From positions 4,340,001 through 4,404,000 of the forward strand of contig CP083824.1 in assembly GCA_023023105.1 (NCBI GenBank): 64,000 bases of DNA, written 5' to 3'. Below, piece by piece: positions 11,372 through 21,000 of the stretch (position 1 is the first letter of the stretch; each line of letters begins with the position of its first letter). Position numbers and translations under genes: made by a program. The DNA is from Enterobacter ludwigii (GTDB lineage: Bacteria > Pseudomonadota > Gammaproteobacteria > Enterobacterales > Enterobacteriaceae). The notes beneath the pieces were generated by a model. The model was not told the DNA's origin and made no database searches. It saw only the letters and a list, made by a program, of their open reading frames with translations.

Positions 11372-13702
11372 ATGATGAAAGATTCGCTCTGCCGCATTAT
11401 TGCGGGTGAACTTCAGGCCAGAGCCGAACAGGTAGAAGCTGCCGTTCGCCTGCTTGATGAAGGGAACACCGTGCCGTTTATTGCACGTTATCGTAAGGAA
11501 GTCACCGGCGGTCTGGATGACACACAGCTGCGTAACCTGGAGACCCGTCTGGGTTATCTGCGCGAACTGGAAGAACGTCGTCAGGCGATCCTCAAATCCA
11601 TCGGCGAACAGGGTAAACTGACCAGCGAGCTGGAAAACGCTATTAACGGTACCCTGAGCAAAACCGAACTCGAAGACCTCTATCTGCCGTACAAACCAAA
11701 GCGCCGCACGCGCGGGCAGATTGCGATTGAAGCGGGTCTTGAGCCGCTGGCCGACCTGCTGTGGAACGAACCTTCCCACGATCCAGATACCGAAGCGGCG
11801 AAATTCATCGACGCTGACAAAGGCGTAGCGGACACCAAGGCCGCCCTCGACGGCGCGCGTTATATTCTGATGGAACGCTTTGCCGAAGACGCCGCCCTGC
11901 TCGCCAAAGTACGTGATTACCTGTGGAAGAATGCCCACATCGTCTCGACCGTCGTCGCGGGTAAAGAGGACGAAGGCGCGAAATTCCGCGACTACTTCGA
12001 TCACCACGAACCGATTTCAACGACCCCGTCTCACCGTGCGCTGGCAATGTTCCGCGGCCGCAACGAAGGCGTGCTGCAGCTTTCCCTGAATGCCGACCCG
12101 CAGTTTGACGAGCCGCCGAAAGAGAGCCACTGCGAGCAGATCATCATCGATCACCTCGGCCTGCGTCTGAACAACGCCCCGGCGGACAGCTGGCGTAAAG
12201 GCGTGGTGAGCTGGACGTGGCGTATCAAAGTGCTGATGCACCTCGAAACCGAGCTGATGGGCACCGTGCGCGAGCGCGCCGAAGATGAAGCGATCAATGT
12301 GTTTGCCCGCAACCTGCACGACTTGCTGATGGCCGCCCCGGCGGGCCTTCGCGCCACCATGGGGCTCGATCCGGGTCTGCGTACGGGCGTAAAAGTGGCG
12401 GTAGTTGACGGCACCGGTAAGCTGGTGGCAACCGACACCATCTATCCACACACTGGCCAGGCAGCGAAAGCGGCTGTCGCAGTGGCGGCACTGTGCGAGA
12501 AATACAACGTGGAGCTGGTTGCTATCGGCAACGGTACGGCGTCCCGCGAAACCGAACGTTTCTACCTCGACGTGCAGAAACAATTCCCGAAAGTAACGGC
12601 GCAGAAAGTGATCGTCAGTGAAGCGGGGGCATCCGTCTATTCCGCATCTGAACTGGCGGCGCAGGAGTTCCCGGACCTGGACGTTTCTCTGCGCGGCGCG
12701 GTCTCTATCGCTCGTCGTCTGCAGGATCCGCTGGCAGAACTGGTGAAGATTGACCCGAAATCCATCGGTGTGGGCCAGTATCAGCACGACGTGAGCCAGA
12801 CTCAGCTCGCCCGTAAGCTAGATGCGGTGGTGGAAGACTGCGTAAACGCCGTCGGTGTAGACCTGAATACCGCCTCAGTTCCCCTGTTGACCCGTGTTGC
12901 AGGCTTAACCCGCATGATGGCGCAGAACATCGTCGCATGGCGTGATGAGAACGGTCAGTTCCAGAACCGTCAGCAACTGCTGAAGGTGAGCCGTCTGGGA
13001 CCGAAAGCCTTTGAGCAGTGTGCGGGCTTCCTGCGCATCAACCACGGTGATAACCCGCTGGATGCCTCAACCGTTCACCCGGAAGCGTACCCGGTGGTAG
13101 AACGCATTCTGGCTGCCACTCAACAGGCACTGAAAGACCTGATGGGTGATAACAGTGCGCTGCGCAACCTGAAAGCCGCGGATTTCACCGACGATAAATT
13201 TGGTGTGCCAACCGTCACTGACATCATCAAAGAGCTGGAAAAACCGGGCCGCGATCCACGTCCTGAGTTCAAAACCGCGACCTTTGCCGACGGCATCGAG
13301 ACCATGAACGACCTGCTGCCAGGCATGGTGCTGGAAGGCGCGGTGACCAACGTCACCAACTTTGGCGCATTTGTGGATATCGGCGTGCATCAGGATGGCC
13401 TGGTCCATATCTCATCCCTTGCCGATAAGTTCGTTGAAGACCCGCACACCGTGGTCAAAGCGGGCGATATCGTGAAGGTCAAAGTGCTGGAAGTGGATTT
13501 ACAGCGCAAACGAATTGCCCTGACCATGCGTCTGGACGAGCAGCCGGGCGAAACCAACGCGCGCCGTGGCGGCAATGGTGGTGGCCGCGAACAACAGCGC
13601 CCGGCTGCTAAAGCCGCGAAACCGCGTGGGCGTGATGCTCAGCCTGCAGGCAACAGCGCGATGATGGATGCGCTGGCGGCCGCGATGGGTAAAAAACGCT
13701 AA
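11372..13702 (+). CDS. tex: Tex/YhgF, S1-domain RNA-binding transcription accessory protein
   Basis: A 776-residue cytoplasmic nucleic-acid-binding protein. Domains in family order: an N-terminal helical region (1-about 320), a YqgF/RNase H-like fold starting near [17 protein letters not shown], helix-hairpin-helix motifs (VNTAS... [14 protein letters not shown]), and an S1 domain near residues 650-720 (ILEGAV-type: [19 protein letters not shown]). The basic, glycine-rich tail differs slightly from E. coli, explaining three extra residues. The exact role of Tex is still unclear in general; it is linked to transcription and RNA metabolism. Two adjacent ATG codons make the first residue ambiguous. 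Confidence 0.95.
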   Translation: MMKDSLCRIIAGELQARAEQVEAAVRLLDEGNTVPFIARYRKEVTGGLDDTQLRNLETRLGYLRELEERRQAILKSIGEQGKLTSELENAINGTLSKTELEDLYLPYKPKRRTRGQIAIEAGLEPLADLLWNEPSHDPDTEAAKFIDADKGVADTKAALDGARYILMERFAEDAALLAKVRDYLWKNAHIVSTVVAGKEDEGAKFRDYFDHHEPISTTPSHRALAMFRGRNEGVLQLSLNADPQFDEPPKESHCEQIIIDHLGLRLNNAPADSWRKGVVSWTWRIKVLMHLETELMGTVRERAEDEAINVFARNLHDLLMAAPAGLRATMGLDPGLRTGVKVAVVDGTGKLVATDTIYPHTGQAAKAAVAVAALCEKYNVELVAIGNGTASRETERFYLDVQKQFPKVTAQKVIVSEAGASVYSASELAAQEFPDLDVSLRGAVSIARRLQDPLAELVKIDPKSIGVGQYQHDVSQTQLARKLDAVVEDCVNAVGVDLNTASVPLLTRVAGLTRMMAQNIVAWRDENGQFQNRQQLLKVSRLGPKAFEQCAGFLRINHGDNPLDASTVHPEAYPVVERILAATQQALKDLMGDNSALRNLKAADFTDDKFGVPTVTDIIKELEKPGRDPRPEFKTATFADGIETMNDLLPGMVLEGAVTNVTNFGAFVDIGVHQDGLVHISSLADKFVEDPHTVVKAGDIVKVKVLEVDLQRKRIALTMRLDEQPGETNARRGGNGGGREQQRPAAKAAKPRGRDAQPAGNSAMMDALAAAMGKKR

Positions 13703-13709
13703 CCTCTCA

Positions 13710-13732
13710 CCCTCTCCCCACAGGGGAGAGGG
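13710..13732. repeat. Palindromic repeat, core-only copy E
   Basis: A perfect 10-bp inverted repeat (CCCTCTCCCC at 13710-13719, GGGGAGAGGG at 13723-13732) with a 3-base loop, eight bases after the tex stop. It matches the core of the dispersed repeat family but lacks the tail and a T-run. Confidence 0.65.
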
Positions 13733-13802
13733 GATCGCGCAGTACGGTTTATTCTCTCACTCCTTTATTTAAACCAATAATTAGCACGCCATTAACAAAT
13801 AG

Positions 13803-14195
<393 letters not shown>

Positions 14196-14225
14196 CAAGC
14201 CAGCGGTTTCAGTGAGTCTACTAAA

Positions 14226-16544
14226 ATGAAAAAATTAACTATTGGCTTAATTGGTAATCCAAATTCCGGCAAGACCACGTTATTTAACCAGTTAACCGGA
14301 GCGCGTCAGCGCGTGGGTAACTGGGCAGGTGTGACGGTTGAGCGTAAAGAAGGCCAGTTCACGACGACAGACAACCAGGTGACGCTGGTTGACCTTCCCG
14401 GCACCTACTCCTTAACCACCATTTCGTCGCAAACCTCGCTCGATGAGCAAATTGCCTGCCACTATATTCTTGGCGGCGACGCGGATCTCCTGATCAACGT
14501 GGTCGACGCTTCCAATCTTGAGCGTAACCTCTATCTGACGCTGCAACTGCTGGAACTGGGTATTCCCTGCATCGTGGCGCTTAACATGCTCGACATTGCC
14601 GAGAAACAGAAGCTGCGCATCGACGTCGATGCTCTCTCAGCGCGCCTGGGTTGCCCGGTGGTTCCGCTGGTGTCGACGCGTGCTCGCGGCATTGATGCGC
14701 TGAAGCTGGCGATTGACCGTCATACGGGGAATCGCGACGTTGAGCTGGTGCATTACGCGCAACCACTTCTGCGCGAAGCTGGTCTTCTGGCAGAGGAAAT
14801 GGACAAAAGCATGCCCGAAAAACAGCGTTTGTGGCTCGGCCTGCAGATGCTGGAAGGGGATATCTACAGCCGTGCATACGCCGGGCATGCGGCAGATAAA
14901 CTGGATGTCACAATCGCCCGTCTTAGCGACGAGCTGGATGACCCGGCCCTGCACATCGCCGATGCACGTTACCAGGCAATTGCCTCAATTTGCGACGTTG
15001 TCAGTAACGCCCTTACGGCGGAACCGAGCCGTTTTACCGCTGCGGTAGACAAGATTGTGCTTAACCGTTTCCTGGGTTTGCCGATCTTCCTGCTGGTGAT
15101 GTACGTAATGTTCCTGCTCGCCATTAACATCGGTGGCGCGCTGCAGCCTATTTTCGATGCGGGTTCCGTCGCGGTCTTCGTACACGGTATTCAGTGGGTG
15201 GGTTACACCCTGCACTTCCCGGAATGGCTAACCATTTTCCTTGCCCAGGGGATCGGTGGCGGTATCAATACCGTTCTGCCACTGGTGCCGCAAATTGGCA
15301 TGATGTATCTGTTCCTCTCCTTCCTGGAGGATTCCGGTTACATGGCGCGCGCCGCGTTCGTGATGGATCGTCTGATGCAGGCGCTGGGTCTGCCGGGTAA
15401 ATCCTTCGTCCCGCTGATTGTTGGCTTCGGCTGTAACGTACCCTCGGTGATGGGCGCACGTACCCTGGATGCACCGCGTGAACGTCTGATGACCATCATG
15501 ATGGCGCCGTTTATGTCCTGCGGTGCCCGTCTGGCCATCTTTGCGGTTTTTGCGGCAGCCTTCTTTGGCCAACAGGGCGCGCTGGCGGTCTTTTCGCTGT
15601 ATGTGCTGGGTATCGTGATGGCGATCCTCACCGGTCTGATGCTGAAGCACACCATCATGCGCGGTGAAGCGTCGCCGTTTGTGATGGAGCTGCCGGTGTA
15701 TCACGTGCCGCATCTAAAAAGCCTGGCGATCCAGACCTGGCAGCGCCTGAAAGGCTTTGTGCTGCGCGCCGGTAAGGTAATTGTCATCGTCAGCATTTTC
15801 CTGAGCGCGTTGAACAGCTTCACCCTCAGCGGGCAGGCGGCAGATAACATCAACGATTCTGCTCTTGCCTCCGTCAGCCGCGTCATCACGCCAGTCTTCA
15901 AACCGATTGGCGTGCATGAGGATAACTGGCAGGCGACGGTTGGCCTGTTCACGGGTGCGATGGCAAAAGAGGTGGTTGTCGGCACCCTGAACACGCTTTA
16001 CACCGCTGAGAACATTCAGGAGCAGGAATTTAATCCGGCAGAGTTTCACCTCGGTAACGAACTGTTGGGTGCAGTAGAGGAAACCTGGCAGAGCCTGAAA
16101 GACACCTTCAGCCTGAGCGTGCTGGCAAACCCTATTGAAGCCAGCAAAGGCGACGGTGAAATGGCGACGGGGGCTATGGGCGTGATGAGTGAGAAGTTTG
16201 GCAGCGAGTCTGCAGCTTACAGCTACCTCATCTTTGTCCTGCTCTATATTCCGTGCATCTCCGTGATGGGGGCGATTTCCCGTGAGTCCAGCCGTGGCTG
16301 GATGGGATTCTCCATTCTGTGGGGGTTAAACATTGCTTACTCGCTGGCGACGCTCTTTTACCAGGCCGTTAACTTTAGCCAGCACCCGCGTTATAGCCTG
16401 GTCTGTATTCTGGCAGTTGTCCTCTTTAACGTGTTAGTTATCAGTCTGCTACGCCGGGCACGCAGCCGCGTCGATATCGACCTGCTGGCAAACCGTAAAA
16501 CCGCCGCCACTTGTTGCAGCAGCCCGGCGGGTGACTGTCACTAA
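14226..16544 (+). CDS. feoB: Ferrous iron transporter FeoB
   Basis: A 772-residue inner-membrane protein that imports Fe2+. The N-terminal G-protein domain shows G1 GNPNSGKTT (residues 10-18), G3 DLPGTYSL near residue 56 and G4 NMLD near 120. After a helical regulatory domain, about residues 280-770 contain many transmembrane helices with two Gate motifs including GFGCNVPSVMGART and the C-terminal gate near GMLP-type segment YIPCISVMGA. The cysteine-rich end (TCCSSPAGDC) is typical of enterics. Tight spacing places it in feoABC. Confidence 0.97.
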   Translation: MKKLTIGLIGNPNSGKTTLFNQLTGARQRVGNWAGVTVERKEGQFTTTDNQVTLVDLPGTYSLTTISSQTSLDEQIACHYILGGDADLLINVVDASNLERNLYLTLQLLELGIPCIVALNMLDIAEKQKLRIDVDALSARLGCPVVPLVSTRARGIDALKLAIDRHTGNRDVELVHYAQPLLREAGLLAEEMDKSMPEKQRLWLGLQMLEGDIYSRAYAGHAADKLDVTIARLSDELDDPALHIADARYQAIASICDVVSNALTAEPSRFTAAVDKIVLNRFLGLPIFLLVMYVMFLLAINIGGALQPIFDAGSVAVFVHGIQWVGYTLHFPEWLTIFLAQGIGGGINTVLPLVPQIGMMYLFLSFLEDSGYMARAAFVMDRLMQALGLPGKSFVPLIVGFGCNVPSVMGARTLDAPRERLMTIMMAPFMSCGARLAIFAVFAAAFFGQQGALAVFSLYVLGIVMAILTGLMLKHTIMRGEASPFVMELPVYHVPHLKSLAIQTWQRLKGFVLRAGKVIVIVSIFLSALNSFTLSGQAADNINDSALASVSRVITPVFKPIGVHEDNWQATVGLFTGAMAKEVVVGTLNTLYTAENIQEQEFNPAEFHLGNELLGAVEETWQSLKDTFSLSVLANPIEASKGDGEMATGAMGVMSEKFGSESAAYSYLIFVLLYIPCISVMGAISRESSRGWMGFSILWGLNIAYSLATLFYQAVNFSQHPRYSLVCILAVVLFNVLVISLLRRARSRVDIDLLANRKTAATCCSSPAGDCH

Positions 16545-16554
16545 GGAGTAAGCC

Positions 16555-16791
16555 ATGGCATCGTTGATTCAGGTTCGTGATCTGCTGGCATTACAAGGGC
16601 GGATGGAGGCGAAACAGCTGAGCCTCAGCCTGCATACGCCGCAGCCGATGATCGATGCCATGCTGGAAAGACTGGAAGCCATGGGGAAAGCCGTGCGGAT
16701 TCAGGAAGACGCGGACGGCTGTCTCTCCGGCAGTTGTAAACGCTGCCCGGAAGGTAAAGCCTGCCTCAAGGAGTGGTGGGCTTTGCGTTAA
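16555..16791 (+). CDS. feoC: FeoC, winged-helix Fe-S protein of the feo operon
   Basis: A 78-residue winged-helix protein. The cysteine cluster C-x4-C-x2-C-x5-C ([16 protein letters not shown]) near residues 56-71 can bind a 4Fe-4S cluster, and the family protects or regulates FeoB. It starts ten bases after feoB with TAAGGAGTAAGCC upstream. It is the last gene of the operon and runs into a strong terminator. Confidence 0.94.
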   Translation: MASLIQVRDLLALQGRMEAKQLSLSLHTPQPMIDAMLERLEAMGKAVRIQEDADGCLSGSCKRCPEGKACLKEWWALR

Positions 16792-16820
16792 TAAAGCCGG
16801 GCAGAGATGCCCGGCTTTAT
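16791..16820. terminator. Terminator after feoC, shared with the convergent small gene
   Basis: A perfect 12-bp stem ATAAAGCCGGGC / GCCCGGCTTTAT with a 6-base loop. It begins at the feoC stop codon and ends 5 bp from the stop of the convergent DUF1471 gene. Confidence 0.8.
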
Positions 16821-16824
16821 CGTA

Positions 16825-17094
16825 TTACTTATACACTTCCGCCGTTGCGCGCACGTTTTTTGTATCTTTATTCGCACTGGTTACCACATAATACTTCCCG
16901 CCCAGTTCATCCGCTTTCTTCGACAACTCTCTGCGAGCGTCCATCGGCGCGGTGGTGTCAGACGTAGAAATCTCACCAATTTTGGTCAGATTCATCCCGG
17001 CAACTTTATCTTTTTCCAGCTCTTTTGCCGCAAAGACGCCAAATGAAAGTGACCCAATAACCAGAGAAGTGACAATACCTGTAACAAGTTTCAT
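16825..17094 (-). CDS. Small secreted DUF1471 (YhcN/BhsA-like) protein
   Basis: An 89-residue protein with a clear signal peptide (MKLVTGIVTSLVIGSLSFG, cleavage probably after VFA at about residue 22), leaving a mature domain of about 67 residues. The mature part resembles the YdgH/BhsA/McbA (DUF1471) family, whose members are periplasmic or outer-membrane-associated and induced by stress: note GEISTSDTTAP and GGKYYVVTSA. AGGAGA lies 8 bases upstream of the start. It sits between feoC and bioH, where E. coli K-12 carries yhgA instead. Which paralogue it is cannot be told by eye, and no function should be assumed beyond the family. Confidence 0.8.
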   Translation of the reverse strand: MKLVTGIVTSLVIGSLSFGVFAAKELEKDKVAGMNLTKIGEISTSDTTAPMDARRELSKKADELGGKYYVVTSANKDTKNVRATAEVYK

Positions 17095-17205
17095 AGCCTG
17101 ACTCTCCTTAGGATTGTTGTTTTGATTGTCGTAGGCAGAACCACCGCAACGACCTCTGGAGTATGGTTGCGGTGTATCACTTTTTCCAGGCTGGATAGAA
17201 ATTAA

Positions 17206-17979
17206 TCAGTCTAAACGTTGACTTAACGCAATGAGCGCTGCACAAAACTCCGCCGGATGAGAGATAAACGGGGCATGGGCCGCTTTGGCAATGATCTGCG
17301 ATTCACTTTCCGGCCAGAGCGAATCCAGCAATGGAACCACTTTCCGCGGCACCAGTCCGTCGAGGTAGCCATAGATACGCAGATGCGGCATCGTCAGCGC
17401 AGACAGCGGTTCACGCAGATCAACCGTTTTCAGGATCTCAAGACCACCGTTAAGCACCGCCACGTCCGGCATCGGCAGGGAAAGCACGGTCTGCTTCAAT
17501 GCTCTCGCATCCTGACGTGCGGTTTCGGTCCCCATCGTTTGCAATGCGAGGAACCGTTCAACGGTCCGCTGAAAATCTTCACTCAGCTGTTGCTGGAAGC
17601 CCGCCAGCACATCCGGTTTTATACCCGGCCACGACGCTTGTGCACTAAAGCATGGCGACGAGGCCACGGTCACCAGCGCGCTCACGCGTTCTGGTCGGGA
17701 GAGCGCAATCTGGCTTGCCACCAGCCCGCCCAGGCTCCAGCCCAGCCAGATAGCGTTTTGTGGCGCGGCGGCCAGAACCTGCTGCGCCATCTCATCAAGC
17801 GACATAGGGCCAAAACCACGGCTGCGACCAAAACCCGGTAAGTCCACCAGATGCAGCGTGAAATGCGAGGCCAGTTCCTCGTTTATGCAATTCCATACTT
17901 CCGCATTCAGGCCCCATCCGTGCAGCAGCACAAGATGGCAATTTCCTGTCCCTACAGTCTGCCACCACAGCGTCTTCAT
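17206..17979 (-). CDS. bioH: Pimeloyl-ACP methyl ester carboxylesterase BioH
   Basis: A 257-residue alpha/beta hydrolase that removes the methyl ester from pimeloyl-ACP, closing the fatty-acid-borrowing route to the biotin precursor pimelate. The oxyanion segment LLHGWGLN lies at residues 18-25, the nucleophile elbow GWSLGG contains S82, and the catalytic histidine is in [11 protein letters not shown] near residue 235. It is divergent from gntX with only 37 bp between starts, as in E. coli. It is not in a bio operon, which is normal. Confidence 0.95.
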   Translation of the reverse strand: MKTLWWQTVGTGNCHLVLLHGWGLNAEVWNCINEELASHFTLHLVDLPGFGRSRGFGPMSLDEMAQQVLAAAPQNAIWLGWSLGGLVASQIALSRPERVSALVTVASSPCFSAQASWPGIKPDVLAGFQQQLSEDFQRTVERFLALQTMGTETARQDARALKQTVLSLPMPDVAVLNGGLEILKTVDLREPLSALTMPHLRIYGYLDGLVPRKVVPLLDSLWPESESQIIAKAAHAPFISHPAEFCAALIALSQRLD

Positions 17980-18016
17980 CAGTTACTGTTCTCTTTATTT
18001 CACATGGAGGTTGCAC

Positions 18017-18700
18017 ATGCTAACAGTGCCCGGCTTGTGCTGGCTATGCCAAATGCCACTTGCACTCAGTGGGTGGGGGATCTGTTCCGTCTGTACGCGG
18101 TCGCTGGAAGGACGTCTCACGGTCTGCCCACAATGTGGTTTACCGGCCACGAGCCGACATATACCCTGCGGACGCTGCCTGAAAAAATCCCCGCCCTGGA
18201 GCGCGCTGGTGGCGGTGGATGATTATGTTCCACCGTTGAGCAGGCTCATTCACGCCCTGAAGTTTTCCGGTCAGAGTTCGCTGGCGCAACCTCTCGCCCG
18301 CCTGTTATTGCTGGCGGTGTTACAGGCTCGTCGTAGCCGCACCCTGCCGAAAATCGACAGGGTGGTGAATGTCCCCTTATACCGACGCCGACACTGGCGG
18401 CGCGGCCACAACCAGAGTGACCTGCTATGTCGCCCACTCGCCCGCTGGCTCGGCTGTGAGTATGATGCCGCCGCGATCACGCGTGTCCATGCCACCGCCA
18501 TCCAGCATCAGCTCAACGCCCGGCTTCGCAAAAAAAACCTCAAAAATGCCTTTCGCCTTGAATTAGCGGTCAAAGGCCTCCATATCGCGATTGTGGATGA
18601 TGTCGTCACCACAGGCAGTACCGTTGCTGAACTTTCCCGACTGCTTTTGCGAAGCGGCGCCGCGTCGGTTCAGGTATGGTGTCTGTGCCGTACCTTGTAG
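18017..18700 (+). CDS. gntX: GntX/YhgH, ComF-type phosphoribosyltransferase-fold protein
   Basis: A 227-residue protein of the ComF family. An N-terminal set of paired cysteines (CWLC, CSVC, CPQC, CGRC) probably binds zinc, and the C-terminal phosphoribosyltransferase-like domain carries IVDDVVTTGST, the PRPP-loop motif. The frame extends upstream through bioH antisense, but GGAGG at 18006-18010 fixes the ATG at 18017, and the product then starts MLTVPGLCWLC like E. coli. E. coli GntX was reported to affect gluconate growth; the true role of the family in enterics is uncertain. nfuA follows 61 bp later. Confidence 0.93.
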   Translation: MLTVPGLCWLCQMPLALSGWGICSVCTRSLEGRLTVCPQCGLPATSRHIPCGRCLKKSPPWSALVAVDDYVPPLSRLIHALKFSGQSSLAQPLARLLLLAVLQARRSRTLPKIDRVVNVPLYRRRHWRRGHNQSDLLCRPLARWLGCEYDAAAITRVHATAIQHQLNARLRKKNLKNAFRLELAVKGLHIAIVDDVVTTGSTVAELSRLLLRSGAASVQVWCLCRTL

Positions 18701-18761
18701 CCCTTCTTCAATGGGCGTATGATTATACCCAGGTAATTTAGTCAACTATTAGGCCAAAGCT

Positions 18762-19337
18762 ATGATCCGTATTTCCGATTCTGCACAAGCGCACTTTGCC
18801 AAACTGCTGGCAAATCAGGAAGAAGGGACGCAGATCCGCGTGTTTGTGATCAATCCAGGCACTCCGAATGCAGAATGTGGTGTCTCTTATTGTCCGCCGG
18901 ATGCGGTAGAAGCAACTGACACAGCCCTTAAATTTGAACAGCTCACCGCCTACGTTGATGAGCTGAGCGCACCGTATCTTGAAGATGCGGAGATCGACTT
19001 CGTCACCGACCAGCTGGGTTCTCAGCTGACCCTGAAAGCGCCAAACGCGAAAATGCGTAAAGTGGCAGACGATGCACCGCTGATGGAGCGCGTAGAGTGT
19101 CTTCTGCAGTCCCAGATCAACCCACAGCTGGCGGGCCACGGTGGTCGTGTTTCCCTGATGGAAATCACCGACGAAGGCTTCGCCATTCTGCAGTTTGGCG
19201 GCGGCTGTAACGGGTGTTCCATGGTCGATGTGACCCTGAAAGAAGGGATCGAAAAGCAGCTGCTGAACGAATTCCCGGAACTGAAAGGCGTGCGTGATCT
19301 GACCGAACACCAGCGCGGCGAGCACTCTTACTACTGA
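18762..19337 (+). CDS. nfuA: Fe-S carrier/biogenesis protein NfuA
   Basis: A 191-residue Fe-S scaffold and carrier that delivers 4Fe-4S clusters to targets under iron or oxidative stress. The N-terminal part (1-about 95) is a degenerate A-type carrier domain and the C-terminal part is a NifU-like domain with the cluster ligands C149 and C152 in GGGCNGC. Length equals that of E. coli. A single REP-like palindrome follows the stop codon. Confidence 0.97.
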   Translation: MIRISDSAQAHFAKLLANQEEGTQIRVFVINPGTPNAECGVSYCPPDAVEATDTALKFEQLTAYVDELSAPYLEDAEIDFVTDQLGSQLTLKAPNAKMRKVADDAPLMERVECLLQSQINPQLAGHGGRVSLMEITDEGFAILQFGGGCNGCSMVDVTLKEGIEKQLLNEFPELKGVRDLTEHQRGEHSYY

Positions 19338-19356
19338 TTCAGTGCCCGTCTTAATC

Positions 19357-19382
19357 GCCCGGTGGCGCTGTGCTTACCGGGC
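19357..19382. repeat. Single REP-like palindrome
   Basis: GCCCGGTGGCGCTGTGCTTA with the closing CCGGGC is a standard enterobacterial REP unit, placed 20 bp after the nfuA stop. Confidence 0.7.
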
Positions 19383-19469
19383 CTCGCTTCTCCCCCTTCA
19401 TTCCCTCCATATGTTGACCTGCGTCTCATAATTCAAATTTAGCCTCCCAGGGTGATTCTCAATCACATC

Positions 19470-19485
19470 ATGTTACCCGTATCAT
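19470..19485. promoter_or_regulatory. Candidate GntR operator 1 for gntT
   Basis: ATGTTACCCGTATCAT is close to the palindromic GntR operator family centred on GTTACC-GGTAAC. It shares the GTTACCC half with the second site at 19610. Confidence 0.65.
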
Positions 19486-19609
19486 TCTCATGGGCACTAA
19501 GCACTCTCATAACAGCCGACTAAACTTATTGGTTTCCAAGGTATCAGTACTAGTGCCGTAATCACTCTGTTCCCAGTTGGGACAATCGGAATTTGTCGTT
19601 GAAACAATG

Positions 19610-19625
19610 ACGTTACCCATAACAA
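19610..19625. promoter_or_regulatory. Candidate GntR operator 2 for gntT
   Basis: ACGTTACCCATAACAA repeats the GTTACCC half-site about 140 bp downstream of operator 1 and 20 bp before the gntT start. Two operators are known at E. coli gntT. Confidence 0.65.
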
Positions 19626-19644
19626 TTCAAAGGCCAGGTAAATC

Positions 19645-20961
19645 ATGCCATTAGTCATCGTTGCTATCGGTGTTGTGTTATTACTGCTCTTGATGATCCG
19701 TTTCAAAATGAACGGATTTATCGCTCTGGTTCTGGTGGCACTTGCAGTCGGTCTGATGCAAGGGATGCCGCTGGTGAAAGTCATCAGCTCAATTAAAGCC
19801 GGTGTCGGCGGGACGCTCGGCAGCCTGGCGTTGATCATGGGCTTCGGTGCCATGCTCGGCAAAATGCTGGCGGACTGCGGTGGTGCTCAACGTATTGCCA
19901 CCACGCTCATTGCCAAATTTGGTAAGAAGAACATCCAGTGGGCGGTGGTATTAACCGGTTTTACCGTCGGTTTCGCGCTGTTCTATGAAGTAGGCTTTGT
20001 GCTGATGCTGCCACTGGTGTTCACCATTGCGGCGGCGGCAAACATCCCTCTGCTGTATGTCGGTGTACCAATGGCCGCAGCGCTGTCCGTGACGCATGGC
20101 TTCCTGCCACCGCACCCGGGTCCAACCGCTATCGCGACCATCTTCCACGCCGATATGGGTAAAACGCTGCTGTTCGGCACCATTCTCGCTATCCCAACAG
20201 TGATCCTGGCAGGCCCGGTGTATGCCCGTTTCCTGAAAGGCATTGATAAGCCAATCCCGGAAGGTCTATACAGCGCAAAAACCTTCACCGAAGAAGAGAT
20301 GCCTGGCTTTGGCGTCAGCGTCTGGACCTCTCTGGTGCCGGTTATCCTGATGGCGATGCGTGCCGTGGCAGAGATGATCCTGCCGAAAGGTCACCCGTTC
20401 CTGTCCGTTGCGGAGTTCCTGGGCGACCCGGTGATGGCAACCCTGATTGCGGTATTGATCGCGATGTTCACCTTTGGTCTGAACCGTGGTCGTTCAATGG
20501 ATCAGATCAACGACACGCTGACCTCCTCCATCAAAATCATTGCCATGATGCTCCTGATCATCGGCGGTGGCGGTGCGTTCAAGCAGGTACTGGTCGACAG
20601 CGGCGTGGATAAATACATCGCGGCCATGATGCATGAAACTAACGTGTCACCGCTCCTGATGGCCTGGTCTATCGCCGCGGTTCTGCGTATTGCACTCGGT
20701 TCTGCGACCGTGGCCGCCATCACCGCCGGTGGTATCGTTGCGCCGCTGATTGCCACGACAGGTGTTAGCCCTGAGCTGATGGTTATCGCAGTCGGTTCCG
20801 GTAGCGTGATTTTCTCTCACGTAAACGATCCGGGCTTCTGGCTGTTCAAGGAGTACTTCAACCTGACTATCGGTGAAACCATCAAGTCCTGGTCTGCGCT
20901 GGAAACCATTATTTCAGTGTGCGGTCTGGTCGGGGTTCTGCTGTTGAATATGGTTATCTGA
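19645..20961 (+). CDS. gntT: High-affinity gluconate permease GntT
   Basis: A 438-residue inner-membrane H+/gluconate symporter of the GntP family with about 12 hydrophobic segments spread over the whole length. Family signatures include GFLPPHPGPTAIA near residue 152 and SHVNDPGFW near residue 390. Length equals E. coli GntT. The two upstream GntR-like operators indicate induction by gluconate. The regulator and kinase genes (gntR, gntK) are not in this window. A strong bidirectional terminator follows and malQ converges. Confidence 0.96.
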   Translation: MPLVIVAIGVVLLLLLMIRFKMNGFIALVLVALAVGLMQGMPLVKVISSIKAGVGGTLGSLALIMGFGAMLGKMLADCGGAQRIATTLIAKFGKKNIQWAVVLTGFTVGFALFYEVGFVLMLPLVFTIAAAANIPLLYVGVPMAAALSVTHGFLPPHPGPTAIATIFHADMGKTLLFGTILAIPTVILAGPVYARFLKGIDKPIPEGLYSAKTFTEEEMPGFGVSVWTSLVPVILMAMRAVAEMILPKGHPFLSVAEFLGDPVMATLIAVLIAMFTFGLNRGRSMDQINDTLTSSIKIIAMMLLIIGGGGAFKQVLVDSGVDKYIAAMMHETNVSPLLMAWSIAAVLRIALGSATVAAITAGGIVAPLIATTGVSPELMVIAVGSGSVIFSHVNDPGFWLFKEYFNLTIGETIKSWSALETIISVCGLVGVLLLNMVI

Positions 20962-20964
20962 TGT

Positions 20965-21000
20965 AAAAAAAGAACCCGCCAACTGGCGGGTTCTTTTTTA
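20965..21000. terminator. Bidirectional terminator between gntT and malQ
   Basis: A 13-bp stem (AAAAGAACCCGCC at 20968-20980 with GGCGGGTTCTTTT at 20985-20997) with an AACT loop and T-runs on both sides. The malQ stop codon lies inside its right flank. Confidence 0.9.

Larger units (their letters stand above)
19338..19644. other. nfuA-gntT intergenic and control region
   Basis: 307 bp holding a REP-like palindrome (19357-19382) and two GntR-like operators (19470 and 19610). The stretch between them must contain the gntT promoter. No small gene was recognised. Confidence 0.6.

Noticed and set aside
17143..17173. Inverted repeat ACCGCAAC/GTTGCGGT between bioH and the DUF1471 gene, considered as a terminator
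   Set aside because: The loop is 15 bases and there is no T-run in the direction of bioH, so it is not convincing as a terminator.
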